A stretch of 46,885 nucleotides of DNA from Acidobacteriaceae bacterium (GCA_003138975.1 PLHQ01000059.1:1-46885); one strand, 5' to 3'. Shown: positions 28,068 to 37,272, counted from the first letter of the stretch. A program made the numbers and translations. The notes: generated by a model not told the origin, from the sequence alone.

Positions 28068-28697
28068 ATGACGAAACGAACTATGAAAAATATTTCCAGG
28101 AATCTGTTCGCTTCTTGGTTGCTGCTCGCGGGATCGATCATGGCCATTTCCGCTTCCTCCGCGGCGCAAGAGCAGACGGTGAGTCCCGCGCTGCGTCCGC
28201 CCAAAGGCGCGCAGGTTGCCATTGTGATCTTCGAGGATCTGCAGTGTCCTGATTGCCGCCGCGCCGCGCCGTTGGTGGAGGAAGCTGCCAGAACCTACAA
28301 GATTCCGGTGGTGCGCCACGACTTTCCGCTGCCGTTTCATAACTGGTCGTACGACGCGGCCATCATCGCGCGCTACTTCGATACCCACTCCAAGGAGCTG
28401 GGCAACGAATTCCGCGACTACATTTTCGCCAACCAGTTGGAAATAACTCCGCAGAACTTGCGCGGCTTCGCGGAAAAATTCGCGGCCGAGCACAAAGTCG
28501 ACTTGCCCTTCGTGGTCGATCCCGATGGCAAGCTCGCGGCTCTGGTCAATGCTGACAAGGAACTCGGCAAGTCCATCAACCTGCAGCACACACCCACGCT
28601 TTACGTCGTGAGCAACAAACGCTCCGGCAAACCCTTTGTCGAAGTAGTCGACCGCAGCCAACTTTACGCGCTGATTGATTCGATGATGAAAGAATAG
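28068..28697 (+). CDS. Secreted DsbA-like thiol-disulfide protein
   Basis: A 209-residue protein with a signal peptide (NLFASWLLLAGSIMAISASS, cleaved near SAAQ) and a thioredoxin-like domain with the redox motif CPDC (C60, C63) in EDLQCPDCRRAAP. The helical insertion region and the cis-proline segment QHTPTLYVV match the DsbA/DsbG superfamily. It should oxidise or isomerise disulfides, or deliver electrons, in the periplasm. Start ATG at 28068 is preferred; ATG 28083 is also possible, and a longer form from 27969 would push the signal peptide away from the N-terminus. No DsbB partner is next to it. Confidence 0.85.
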   Translation: MTKRTMKNISRNLFASWLLLAGSIMAISASSAAQEQTVSPALRPPKGAQVAIVIFEDLQCPDCRRAAPLVEEAARTYKIPVVRHDFPLPFHNWSYDAAIIARYFDTHSKELGNEFRDYIFANQLEITPQNLRGFAEKFAAEHKVDLPFVVDPDGKLAALVNADKELGKSINLQHTPTLYVVSNKRSGKPFVEVVDRSQLYALIDSMMKE

Positions 28698-28739
28698 GGA
28701 AAATTCTCACTCTCAGCTCTCGGACCCGGCGTCAGGAGG

Positions 28740-29708
28740 CTACTCCGGTCGCCCGGTGTAGTGTTCCTGGGAGTGAACGGCTTCGTGATCTTCCAGCGAT
28801 TCCAGGTGCGTGATCACTTCGGCGGGCTTGGCCAGTTCGACGGGGAGGCGCTCTTCGAGAGTGGTTGCCACGCGGTGCGCTTCTCCTACCGGGGTGGCGT
28901 GCGGAAATAGCAAGTGGACTTCGATAATCTGCCGGTAGCCCGTAGTCCGGAAACGCACGCCATGGTAGTGCACTCCGAGGTCGGAACAAATCGCATCCAG
29001 CTTTTCGCGAATCCGCTTTCCGGCTTCCGGGTCGGAGTAATCGAGCAAGCCCACTGCTGAGCGCCAGGCCAGGCGTCCACCAGACCACAGGATGTTGGCT
29101 GCCACCGCGATCGCGAGCAGCGGATCAAACGGTTTCCATCCCGTAAGCATCACCAGGCCTAAACCGGCCACTACGCCAAAGCTAGTCAGGCTGTCGGTGA
29201 GCACGTGCTTACCGTCGGCCTCGAGGATGAGCGAGTGGCTGCGCTTTCCCACCTGGAGGAGGTACCAGCCCAGTCCAGCATTGAGGACGCCAGCGGCGAG
29301 CAGGAGCAGCGTGCCCGAGCCCAAGTGCTCCAGCTTCAGTCCTGCCATCCACTTCTCGATTGTGGCCACCAGGATCCACACTGCGGCCAGAACGATCATG
29401 GCTCCTTCAAAGCCAGCCGAGAAAAACGTGATGCGTTCGTATCCGTAGAGAAAGTTGGGAGCTGCGGGCTTCGTGCTGAGGCGCAGGCTGAATGCGGCGA
29501 AAGCGACGGCGACGACATGTACCACAGATTCGGCGAAGTCAGAGAGGATGGCGGCGGAGCCCGTCATAAAATACGCCGCGGTCTTACCTACCAGCATCAG
29601 CACGCCAATCATCAGGGACAAGCGCATGGCAAAGCGCGCCGCGCGCAACTCCTCGCGATCGCGCTGCGCGGCAGATGAATTGGATAGAGCAGTGATTGTG
29701 CCGGCCAC
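28740..29708 (-). CDS. Cation diffusion facilitator metal exporter
   Basis: A 322-residue CDF family protein with six predicted membrane helices (first about 27-49) and a C-terminal cytoplasmic metallochaperone-like domain (from about 205: LDAICSDLGVHYHGVRFRTTG). CDF proteins export Zn2+, Fe2+, Mn2+ or Co2+ by proton antiport. The transport site in the fifth helix has the usual H-x3-D (HVLTD). The matching site in the second helix reads SDFAESVVHV, giving E60 and H64 where common zinc exporters have His and Asp, so metal preference may differ. GTG at 29706-29708 is preferred since AGGAG lies five bases upstream; a GTG two codons earlier is too close to it. Confidence 0.9.
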   Translation of the reverse strand: MAGTITALSNSSAAQRDREELRAARFAMRLSLMIGVLMLVGKTAAYFMTGSAAILSDFAESVVHVVAVAFAAFSLRLSTKPAAPNFLYGYERITFFSAGFEGAMIVLAAVWILVATIEKWMAGLKLEHLGSGTLLLLAAGVLNAGLGWYLLQVGKRSHSLILEADGKHVLTDSLTSFGVVAGLGLVMLTGWKPFDPLLAIAVAANILWSGGRLAWRSAVGLLDYSDPEAGKRIREKLDAICSDLGVHYHGVRFRTTGYRQIIEVHLLFPHATPVGEAHRVATTLEERLPVELAKPAEVITHLESLEDHEAVHSQEHYTGRPE

Positions 29709-29842
29709 GCGCACTCCTGATTTGGCTTGATGCTAGGAAACTATGCTGTCATGGACGGTTGAGAGTTGACTGTGCGCGGAATCACAGAAGAGCTCATGGC
29801 ATGGTGGAGCAATCGCGGAGGCGGAGGCGTCCCCGGTGCGGT

Positions 29843-30049
29843 TCAGCGGATGCCAGTAAGCAGCCGGGCGAAGAGGAGGAGTGATAATCCAATGGCAGCA
29901 ATGCTATTGGCTCGAATGCCGCGATAGCTCGCCACCCAAGGGAACATCAAGACTTCGAAGAACGGCATCAGCTTTTCTGGCCAGAATAATCCTGCCACTC
30001 CAAATGCCAGACACAGCTGGCCAACCAGGCACAATCCCAAGTCATTCAT
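29843..30049 (-). CDS. Small two-helix membrane protein
   Basis: A 68-residue protein with two hydrophobic segments (LGLCLVGQLCLAFGVAGLFW and AAIGLSLLLFARLL) separated by a short loop with FFEVLMFPWVASYRGIRANS. No family recognised. It starts with ATG and has a compact, plausible composition, but no clear ribosome site. It lies between the CDF exporter and pfkA on the same strand. Function unknown. Confidence 0.5.
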   Translation of the reverse strand: MNDLGLCLVGQLCLAFGVAGLFWPEKLMPFFEVLMFPWVASYRGIRANSIAAIGLSLLLFARLLTGIR

Positions 30050-30137
30050 GGGTATGATTCCAACGCGGAAATGCCTTTGTATTAAAACGCGAAGGGGACA
30101 CCGACGGGAAGTTACTAAGGTGACTCGCAGCCCCGGC

Positions 30138-30159
30138 AGATATCCCGACGGGAATATCT
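30138..30159 (-). terminator. Hairpin at the pfkA stop codon
   Basis: AGATATCCC (30138-30146) and GGGAATATCT (30150-30159) form a stem with one bulged base, touching the pfkA stop. No T-run follows on the minus strand, so this is a weak or factor-assisted terminator at best. Confidence 0.35.
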
Positions 30160-31222
30160 CAGTCCCCGAATCCGATGCCGATGGCGCGCGCGGTGCGCAC
30201 GACCTCGCCGTTGGGATTCACCGACTTGAGGTGGCCAACGGCCTGGGCCACATCGACCGAGACAATCGAGTCGCCATGCAGCGCCACCATCATGCCGAAA
30301 CCTCCGGCAGCAATAAGATCGACAGCAGCCACTCCAAAGCGCGTCGCCAGTATACGGTCAAAAGGAGACGGCGTGCCTCCGCGTTGAATGTGCCCCGGCA
30401 CGCTCACCCGCACATCCTTGTGGGTACCGTGGGCGATGGCATTGCCCAGCAGATTGCCGATCGAACTGGCGCGGCGGTTCTCTTTCAACTCCGGCGGCGT
30501 CTTGACCCCTTCGGCCACCACCACAATCGTGAAATGCTTGCCAACTTTTTCGCGCTCCGCGATGTGCCGGCAAACGTGTTCGATGGTAAACGGAATCTCC
30601 GGGATCAGGATGACGTGAGCGCCCCCGGCAAGGCCGGCTTCGAGTGCGATCCATCCACAGTCGCGGCCCATCACCTCAACCACCATCACCCGGTGATGCG
30701 AGGCTGCGGTGGTGTGAATCCTGTCGATGGCGTCGCAGACGGTGTGCAGCGCGGTATCGAATCCGAACGTGACCTGGGTTGCGGAAAGATCGTTGTCGAT
30801 GGTCTTGGGTACGCCTACGATCTTCATTCCCTTCTGCGAAAGTTCGTAACCGATTTTCTGCGATCCGTCGCCGCCGATGGTGATGATGGCATCGATGCCC
30901 AGTTTCACGGCATTAGCGATTACCTTGCCAGAAATGTCGCGCACCACTTCTTTGCCGTGCTCGACTTTTTGATAGTGAAAAGGATCGCCACGGTTGGTGG
31001 TGCCGAGAATCGTTCCCCCACGCGGCAGAATGCCGCTGACCTCTTTTAGCGTAAGCTCGAACGATTTTTCCGGCCAGATGAGGCCGTCGAACCCATCCGG
31101 GATCCCGATGACCTTCCATCCATACTTCAGGATGGCAGCTTTGGTGGCGGCGCGAATGACGGCGTTAAGCCCGGGCGCGTCTCCGCCCCCGTAGCGATAC
31201 CGATACAGCGAATGTCAGACAC
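30159..31222 (-). pseudogene. pfkA: 6-phosphofructokinase, frame broken near N-terminus
   Basis: The enzyme phosphorylates fructose 6-phosphate in glycolysis. The 5' frame starts at GTG 31220-31222 and reads SDIRCIGIATG; the next conserved residues, GGDAPGLNAVIRAATKAAI, continue in another frame. The switch occurs at a run of five G (31186-31190 on the complement); six G would restore ATGGGDAPG, the phosphate-binding loop. Downstream the frame is intact to 30159 with GGDGS, PKTIDND and GHIQRGGTPS. GGDGS with PKTIDND points to the ATP-using group with lysine in the second position. Restored length would be about 354 residues. No usable start exists just after the shift. It could be a true inactivation, a sequencing error in a homopolymer, or slippage-controlled expression. 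Confidence 0.88.
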
Positions 31223-31486
31223 AGGAATGAATAGCTAGTCGGCCGGATGTAAGGAAATAAGGCCGCTCTTCACGATGATACTGTTGCCACGGAGAATGAC
31301 AACTTACGAGTGGCCGTAGAGGGAACGGCCTTCTGTCACCGGCAGAGTTCCCGCCGGTGGCCGATTCGAATTACGAAAATTATCACTGCCCGGTGCTGGA
31401 AGGAACCAACGGACCCTGCGCTCGAGTTCCCGTCGCGAGCTGGAATGAACCACCCTCCGTAGAGCATCTCAACTGGCGGCTGGCGG

Positions 31487-32149
31487 CTAGCCGCTGGTCG
31501 TGAGGGTCACGCTGGTACTGGTTGCGCCGCACAAAGTGGCAGAGACACCAGTCGTGCCGTCTACGCTCGAGACAGTCGTGCCGCTGCCAGCGGAGATTGA
31601 GGGAAGAATAGTTGTGTTCGATATATTCCAGGTCACTTCGTCCGTGACAGTCTGGGTCCCGGTGACGCCGCTGAAGATTGCCGTCGCGACAAAAGTTGCC
31701 GAGCTTCCGCTGGTGATTGTCGCGCTGGTGCCCCCGTTAACCGTGACCGTCAGCTGCTGCACCACAGGGCATACAGTGACCGTAATGGTGGAACTGGTGA
31801 TTGCACCTTCCGAGGCACTGATCGTTGTCGTTCCGGGCGGATTCGGGATGTTTGTGAGTGGCCCGGCGACGAGCTGGCCAACAACGCTGGGGTTAAAACT
31901 GGCAACCGACTCGTCGGAGGAACTCCAGGTGGATTTGCCCGTCACGTCGTTCGTGCTGCCGTCGCTGAAGGTGCCCGTCGCTGTCATTTGTTGAGTCGCC
32001 GAGGGCGCGAGCGAAAGGTTCTGCGGACCGATCGCGATCGAGCTCAGCGTTGGATTTACAAAAAAGCCCGTGCAACTCACGGCCAGGGCTAACATCGCGA
32101 GCGCGGCGAAGGCACTCGCGAGACGGAGTTTGTGCTTGGTGGATGACAT
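31487..32149 (-). CDS. Ig-like (Big_2) lipoprotein
   Basis: A 220-residue lipoprotein precursor with signal ASAFAALAMLALAVSC (lipobox cysteine near residue 26). Residues ~35-125 form a bacterial Ig-like group 2 domain (SIAIGPQNLSLAPSATQQM, DVTGKSTWSSSDESVASF). Residues ~130-220 are a second Thr/Ser-rich beta domain with two cysteines. ATG at 32147-32149 is preferred over the longer frame because the signal follows directly. Such small Ig-like lipoproteins are abundant in Acidobacteriota; adhesion or surface scaffolding is a guess. A similar protein is encoded at 42389-43030. The 264 bases between it and pfkA show no gene. Confidence 0.8.
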   Translation of the reverse strand: MSSTKHKLRLASAFAALAMLALAVSCTGFFVNPTLSSIAIGPQNLSLAPSATQQMTATGTFSDGSTNDVTGKSTWSSSDESVASFNPSVVGQLVAGPLTNIPNPPGTTTISASEGAITSSTITVTVCPVVQQLTVTVNGGTSATITSGSSATFVATAIFSGVTGTQTVTDEVTWNISNTTILPSISAGSGTTVSSVDGTTGVSATLCGATSTSVTLTTSG

Positions 32150-32452
32150 AGTTATCTGAGACTCCTTGGCCGCGGCCACTCGGCCTTAAACATCTCTGCT
32201 GCGGACAGCCTAAACCTTAAGATCCGCGCTGGTTCTGCGCGATCTGCCACTCTACACCATCTGCCGTCATGCGGGGGACGCCGCTACCCTCTTTAGAATA
32301 CCCTCTCGGCGCCACGGCGGCTGTAAAAAATTGTAGCAGAAGATTTCCGGCCGGGCGCGTAACTGCACTTCCTTGCACACACGGAACCAGAGCGGCCAAC
32401 GCCGCGCCTGGGGTAAGAACGCCGCAGGACAGAAGAGCTTGCAAGAAACAAG
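32150..32452. other. Intergenic, nothing recognised
   Basis: Short open frames occur here on both strands, but none has a ribosome site, family match or plausible composition. The segment must carry the promoter of the Ig-like lipoprotein; I could not identify it. Confidence 0.4.
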
Positions 32453-32483
32453 AAAAAGGCCAGTGCTGAAACCAGCACTGGCC
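32453..32483 (-). terminator. Terminator of the WXXGXW gene
   Basis: GGCCAGTGCTG (32458-32468) and CAGCACTGGCC (32473-32483) form a perfect 11-base stem with a four-base loop, followed on the minus strand by five T. It lies 23 bases past the stop of the WXXGXW gene. Confidence 0.85.
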
Positions 32484-32506
32484 AATGGAATCGACCACGA
32501 ATTAGT

Positions 32507-33604
32507 CTATAGTCCCTTGTGCTCTTCTTTCGGAGGAGCGCTCTCATGCTTGGGCGGTGCGCTTTTTTGTGGCTTTGGAGCACTCGGTTTCGGACTGGCA
32601 TTAGGCGCGCTCTCGCGGGCCTTCGGAGCGGGACTCGGCCTACTCTCAGCCCGTGGTTCGCTGGACGGACGAGCGTTCTCCCGGGTCGCGTTCCCACCTT
32701 CCGGCCGGTTGGCAGTATTGGCCTTGTTCGGCGGAACGAATGGGCGACCGGCCGCCTTCGCGCCGCTCGGTGATGCGGGACGATTCTCAGCAGAACGGTT
32801 CCCACCAGAAGCCGGAGCACGCGCTTCCTTCGGCGACATAGCCGGAGCGCGATAGGGCGCTCCAGCAGCCTTGGCAGTTACCACGCCGCGTCCGCTGAAT
32901 TCGCCGGGCTTTGCCGTTGCGGCGACTGCCGGACGGCCATGGTTCTCCGACGCAAACAAGGCACGATTCTGGCTGGCCGCATGTTCGTGCTGAACCTGCG
33001 CCGCAACGGGCGGAGTGTGCGGTTCGCGGGCGAACGCCTCTTCTTGCGGAGTCGGGCGCGCAGCCACGCCGCCTTCTCCGCCGTTGAAGGCAACATGGGA
33101 ATTGTTATTGACGATGACCGTCCGGTCAACGTAGACGTTGGTGATGTGGACGGTGTCTACGTGCATCACGGCTGTGTTGTAAAAGAAAGCTCCGCCGCGC
33201 CATTCACCGCCGCCGAAGCCGGCGCCACCATATCCGAATCCGTAATTAATGCCGCCATAAAATCCGATGTGCGGTCCCCAATATCCAGCATTCCAGGCGT
33301 AGACACCGTCGTTCCATCCCCAATATCCGGGGGTCCACAGCATGCCGACGGGTGCGACCACCCAGGTGCCGGGCACCCAGTAGTAACCGTCATCGTCGCT
33401 CCATGCCCAGTAGCCAGGAGTCCACAGATAGCCCGGGCCGGGGCCGATAGGCTGATCGTAAACCGGCAGTGCGGGCGGACCGATGCGAACCGAAATGCCG
33501 ATCCCGATGCCGATTTGAGCGACGGATGGAGAAGAAAGCGCGGCTGGAATAACCAGCAGCAGAAGTCCGAAAGCGAGTAAGCGAACTGCAGGGGGAAGTT
33601 TCAT
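32507..33604 (-). CDS. Secreted WXXGXW-repeat, proline-rich protein
   Basis: A 365-residue secreted protein with signal peptide (LLAFGLLLLVIPAALSSPSVAQ, cleaved near residue 30). Residues 60-110 carry four WxxGxW repeats (W61-W66, W76-W81, W90-W95, W104-W109), followed by a Gly/Tyr/Phe-rich stretch to about 145 and VDRTVIVNNN. Residues 190-365 are a disordered Ala/Pro/Lys-rich tail. Proteins with such repeats occur widely in soil bacteria (BcpO-related WXXGXW family); function is unknown, and aromatic repeats suggest surface or carbohydrate contact. GAGG lies upstream of the ATG at 33602-33604, and a strong terminator follows. The 203 bases upstream hold no recognised gene. Confidence 0.8.
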   Translation of the reverse strand: MKLPPAVRLLAFGLLLLVIPAALSSPSVAQIGIGIGISVRIGPPALPVYDQPIGPGPGYLWTPGYWAWSDDDGYYWVPGTWVVAPVGMLWTPGYWGWNDGVYAWNAGYWGPHIGFYGGINYGFGYGGAGFGGGEWRGGAFFYNTAVMHVDTVHITNVYVDRTVIVNNNSHVAFNGGEGGVAARPTPQEEAFAREPHTPPVAAQVQHEHAASQNRALFASENHGRPAVAATAKPGEFSGRGVVTAKAAGAPYRAPAMSPKEARAPASGGNRSAENRPASPSGAKAAGRPFVPPNKANTANRPEGGNATRENARPSSEPRAESRPSPAPKARESAPNASPKPSAPKPQKSAPPKHESAPPKEEHKGL

Positions 33605-33807
33605 CGGGTTTCCTCTGGCCCGGTGGGCTTACCCTGGAAGCGGCAGCGCCACGAGCGGGCGAATTTGGCTCAAAAATTCCAGCGCAGAATAGTCCGCAAC
33701 CGGAACTTTGGCCTGAAAAATATTTCTCTACACTTAAACACCGAAGGTTGGAGTATGTTGCTGGCCAAGAAGTTGTTTGGATTGTGAGCCTTACTGGGAC
33801 CAGAGAA

Positions 33808-34242
33808 CTAGTTCGTCCTCTTCGAGCGCGCGATGCGTTCGTCGATCAGCTTGCGGCCGGCAAATCCTTCGTCCGTACCGTGCCAGTGCGTGATGGATTT
33901 CTCTCCCATCTTCCAGCAGAGCAGGACTGTCTTGCCTTCCACCTGGCAGGGAAAATCAAGCAGTCCGATATCGATATCCTTCACTTGCACTCCGATGGAA
34001 TCAATTTCGGCGAGAGCGTCTTTCGCGCGTTGCTCCGCCTTGGCGCGCTCGGCCTTGCGGCGGGCAACAGCGACGACGTCAACGTGCGTGCCGCCATTAA
34101 GGAAAATGCGGTGGCTGAGCTCCTGCATCTCGCCCTCTACTTCTTCCATCAGGTTCTTGCCGCTCATCGCCGTACGCAGAAGTGACTCCAGCACCGGGAG
34201 CAGCGACTGGGCTTCGTCGAGAGTGAATGTGCGGTCAGACAT
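33808..34242 (-). CDS. DUF2203 family protein
   Basis: A 144-residue cytoplasmic protein matching the DUF2203 pattern: FTLDEAQSLLPVLESLLR at the start, a long helical middle, VKDIDIGLLDFPCQVEGKTV, and the end VLLCWKMGEKSITHWHGTDEGFAGRKL. No biochemical function is known. The start ATG at 34240-34242 gives the usual N-terminus; a 29-residue extension in the same frame has no family support. It lies 120 bases downstream of the YceI gene on the same strand. Confidence 0.88.
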   Translation of the reverse strand: MSDRTFTLDEAQSLLPVLESLLRTAMSGKNLMEEVEGEMQELSHRIFLNGGTHVDVVAVARRKAERAKAEQRAKDALAEIDSIGVQVKDIDIGLLDFPCQVEGKTVLLCWKMGEKSITHWHGTDEGFAGRKLIDERIARSKRTN

Positions 34243-34362
34243 TGAATCTATTCTACCGCATGCGGGAAAGCGGCAGTTGGCAATTATCGGCTGGCTATCA
34301 GCGCCCGGGCTCGTGCCGAAAACCGGCACGCAGTCTAACTGCCACTTGGCAGCTACTCGCTC

Positions 34363-34941
34363 TTACTTCGGCACCTGCTTGGTCATTTCGATATCGAGCG
34401 TGATGTTGATATCGTCTCCAATCATGCCGGGAGCGCCAGCCACTCCGAAATCCATGCGATTGATTTTCGTGGACGCGGAAGCGCCCATGCGTTGGTTACC
34501 CCACGGGTCCTTGATGGCGGGGGTCGGGCCGTCCAGGTCTAGAACAACTTCCTTAGTGACGCCGTGAATCGTTAGATCGCCAACGACCTTCAGCTTGCCT
34601 GCTCCGGCGGCTTCGACCTTCTTCGACTGGAAGGTAATCGTCGGATATTTTTGCACGTCTAGATAGTTGGGGCTGCGCAGATCGTTGTCGCGCATTTCGA
34701 CTCGAGTGTCCACCGAAGCGGCTTCGATAGTTGTCTGGATCGAAGACTTTTCGAGATGAGAGGGATCATATTGCACTGTGCCGCTCACTTTGGTGAATGC
34801 TCCACGAACCGTGGAGATGCCCAGATGGCGCACGGCAAACTGGGCCGATGAGTGCGGAGGATCAATCTGCCAAGTATCTTGCGCCGCAGCGGATAGGGTG
34901 AGAAGCAGGGCGACGGCGAGAGCGGAGAGAGTGCGAGACAT
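34363..34941 (-). CDS. YceI-family secreted lipid-binding protein
   Basis: A 192-residue protein with signal peptide (TLSALAVALLLTLSAAAQ) and a complete YceI lipocalin-like barrel: TWQIDPPHSSAQFAVRHLG, SSIQTTIEAASVDTR, RDNDLRSPNYLDVQKYPTIT, DLTIHGVTKEVVL, KINRMDFGV. YceI proteins bind polyisoprenoids or similar long lipids in the periplasm. ATG 34939-34941 is chosen; a TTG three codons upstream sits too close to AGGAG. Confidence 0.93.
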   Translation of the reverse strand: MSRTLSALAVALLLTLSAAAQDTWQIDPPHSSAQFAVRHLGISTVRGAFTKVSGTVQYDPSHLEKSSIQTTIEAASVDTRVEMRDNDLRSPNYLDVQKYPTITFQSKKVEAAGAGKLKVVGDLTIHGVTKEVVLDLDGPTPAIKDPWGNQRMGASASTKINRMDFGVAGAPGMIGDDINITLDIEMTKQVPK

Positions 34942-35039
34942 GAATTTCAAGTTCTCCTGAAGTTCTTGTAGAGAGCGCTATATTTTAGCGCACCTAGCGG
35001 CTGAAAGTTTGGAAGGTGAAAAGGTCATCTCCTCGCAAG

Positions 35040-35861
35040 TCAACGCGATCTGCCGCTTGAGGGATCCGGTGATGTCGCCGCGTTGACGTCGACATGCAAC
35101 TGTTGAGCGGCCGGGCCCCTAGCCGGATAACAGTTGCCATCGCGACTGTAGTTAGAACACCGGGCGCCCACGTCTTTGCGTTGCGGCGATTGCGCGAACT
35201 GCCACACTTCGGCGAAGCGGACGCCGCTTTCGGCGGGGCTTGGCGGATGAGCGGGAAAAGCGCAGCCCGGCGCGGGCGGGCAGGCGTCGTTGATCGCCCA
35301 GTAGACGATCTGCCTTCCGTCGGCGTTCTGGTGAATGTCTTCGGCGGTCACGATATTGCCGTCATCTTTGGCGGGGATGCCTGAACAATAGACACCCGCG
35401 CGAAATCCGGCTGCCGTGACGCCATCGACCCAGCCGTAAATATAGGCTTTCTGCTCGGGCAGCATGCGTCCGCCTTGCTCCTGGTCGAGGAAGATGACGG
35501 TCTCGGCGGGAAAGCCTTCGCGGCGGGCGGCAGCAGCGGCCGCTTGCGCATCGGATTGGCCAAGCTTGGTGGCGTTGGCGACTGTTTTCAGTTCCGCGTA
35601 GAGGCGCCCGTTGAACAGTACGAGGAAGCCGAAGCCCGCCGATTCGACCGCGGCGCGGTGGCCAGCCCAGGTGTTGGTCTTCACGCCCGGAGGATTATTG
35701 AGCCAATAGCCAGTGTAGAAAAAAGTCTGGCGCAGAGTTTTCAGGTTGGCGTCGCCGGGATAGTCGTTGCGATCGAAGCCGAGGTAGGTTCCGCTCTGAG
35801 CCTGGAGTGTAGCGCGAAGAAAAATTAACACCGCGATCGATACGCGCCACGGAAAGTGCAT
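35040..35861 (-). CDS. Secreted DUF1906 glycoside-hydrolase-like protein
   Basis: A 273-residue secreted protein with signal SIAVLIFLRATLQAQ (cleaved near residue 22) and a TIM-barrel-like DUF1906 domain related to GH25 lysozymes: YLGFDRNDYPGD (26-37), YTGYWLNNPPG, AETVIFLDQEQGGRM, AGVYCSG, IVYWAINDACPP. The acidic pair in FLDQEQ could be catalytic. Such proteins (Rv2525c type) act on or bind cell-wall glycans; activity here is inferred. The C-terminus has several cysteines that may form disulfides. Confidence 0.78.
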   Translation of the reverse strand: MHFPWRVSIAVLIFLRATLQAQSGTYLGFDRNDYPGDANLKTLRQTFFYTGYWLNNPPGVKTNTWAGHRAAVESAGFGFLVLFNGRLYAELKTVANATKLGQSDAQAAAAAARREGFPAETVIFLDQEQGGRMLPEQKAYIYGWVDGVTAAGFRAGVYCSGIPAKDDGNIVTAEDIHQNADGRQIVYWAINDACPPAPGCAFPAHPPSPAESGVRFAEVWQFAQSPQRKDVGARCSNYSRDGNCYPARGPAAQQLHVDVNAATSPDPSSGRSR

Positions 35862-36001
35862 GGTTTTATCTTAAACGGAGCGAACAGCAGCGACTGCCGA
35901 CCTAGGCGGCTCGGCAGGATTGGAACTTCCTTCCCGGTTCTCGTTCTCCTCGGCGAACGACTTGATCTCTGCGGTGAAATGCCTTTCCTGAGGTCTGACG
36001 G

Positions 36002-37048
36002 CTAACCCCCGATATGCACCATGGTCCTCGACGCCGGCACGAAATCCGGTTCGCCGATGTGATGGCGTTCTTCTTTTTTCTGCACTACTCCTCGAATGAA
36101 CTCGGCCAACTCTTCGTCACTGGCACCGCGGCGCATCTGCGCGTGCAGGTCGTGGTCCCACACCGAGAACAGGCATGTCCGGATCTTCCCGTCGCTAGTG
36201 ATGCGGATGCGGCTGCAGTGTCCGCAGAAAGGATGCGACACCGGCGCGATGATGCCAATTTCGCCAACACCGTCGTCGAAACGGTAGCGGCGGGCAGTCT
36301 CCGATCGCGCCCGCCTAATCTCGACCAGCGGGCGATACTCCTCCATGCGCACCAGGATTTCGTCGAGTGTGACCACCGTCTCCGGCGACCACGTGCGCCC
36401 TTCTTCCAGCGGCATGAATTCGATGAAGCGCACGGTAACGCCTTCTTCGCGCGCGAACATGCCGAAGGGAATGATCTGATCTTCATTGAAGCCGCGCATG
36501 AGCACGCAGTTCACTTTCAGCGGCCACAACCCAGCGCGGCGCGCGGCGCGGATGCCGGCGAGCACGTGGTCGTATCCATTGGGTACGCGCGTGATGCGCG
36601 CGAACCGGTCGGGATCGACCGCGTCCATGGAAACTGTGACGCGGGTCAGGCCGGCATCTTTCAGGGGCTGCGCGAGATCGCCGAGAAGATGGCCGTTCGT
36701 CGTGAGCGCGATGTCCAGCGGATCGCCGCCGTTCCTACTAGTAGGCGTGCGCAGTTGGGCCAACTCACAGACGAATCCCACAACTCCGTTGCGCAGCAGC
36801 GGTTCGCCGCCAGTCAGACGAACCTTGGTGATCCCCATCCCGACCAGCACGCGCGTCATCCTTAGATAATCAGCAAATGGCAGATCGCCGTAGAGTGCTC
36901 CTTCATTTCCCGTGCGGCAATACACACACTTGTAATTGCAGCGGTCGGTGATGGAGATCCGCAGATCAGTGATCGGACGGCCGAATTTGTCGGCGAGAAG
37001 CACAGTAGTTGACTTCTGCGGAAAGGAAAAACCAACAGGCGCGACCAT
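36002..37048 (-). CDS. moaA: GTP 3',8-cyclase MoaA
   Basis: A radical-SAM enzyme that converts GTP to 3',8-cyclo-GTP, the first step of molybdopterin synthesis. The 348-residue protein has DKFGRPITDLRISITDRC with the SAM cluster motif CNYKCVYC, TGGEPLLR, and the C-terminal second 4Fe-4S ligands CGHCSRIRITSDGKIRTC. The usual terminal GG is present (HIGG). ATG 37046-37048 gives a family-like N-terminus; the frame continues 50 codons upstream to a GTG without conservation. No other moa, moe or mob gene is in the window, so the pathway is dispersed. A 140-base gap downstream holds only a hairpin, CTGCCGA/TCGGCAG (35894-35917). Confidence 0.95.
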   Translation of the reverse strand: MVAPVGFSFPQKSTTVLLADKFGRPITDLRISITDRCNYKCVYCRTGNEGALYGDLPFADYLRMTRVLVGMGITKVRLTGGEPLLRNGVVGFVCELAQLRTPTSRNGGDPLDIALTTNGHLLGDLAQPLKDAGLTRVTVSMDAVDPDRFARITRVPNGYDHVLAGIRAARRAGLWPLKVNCVLMRGFNEDQIIPFGMFAREEGVTVRFIEFMPLEEGRTWSPETVVTLDEILVRMEEYRPLVEIRRARSETARRYRFDDGVGEIGIIAPVSHPFCGHCSRIRITSDGKIRTCLFSVWDHDLHAQMRRGASDEELAEFIRGVVQKKEERHHIGEPDFVPASRTMVHIGG

Positions 37049-37272
37049 CCCGGCGGCTGTTTCCTTTCCAATGCGCTCCTCACGGAGCGCGGGAGGCGCC
37101 AGCGTTTCCACTAGCACCCTCGGGAAAGTGTGGGGCAGATACTCCTTTAACAAGCTCGGTACACGCCTTGTCCGCCCGACTCCTTCCCGCGCCGCCACGG
37201 CCTGGGTATGCCCGAAGGCCAGGACGGTCAGAAACTTGTTTCATTATAGAGCTTGGGGAGAGTGCAAAGGTT

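Noticed and set aside
30048-31049. Plus-strand open frame (333 codons) opposite pfkA
   Set aside because: The minus strand encodes conserved phosphofructokinase motifs; the antisense frame is a shadow.
32217-32820. Minus-strand frames of 93 and 175 codons around the end of the WXXGXW gene
   Set aside because: They cross the strong terminator at 32453-32483 and overlap the proline-rich tail in another frame; no ribosome site or family match.
33605-33807. GGGTAAGCCC-type segment upstream of the WXXGXW gene considered as a riboswitch
   Set aside because: It has a few bases in common with cyclic-di-GMP riboswitches, but the paired stems and the second conserved block are missing.
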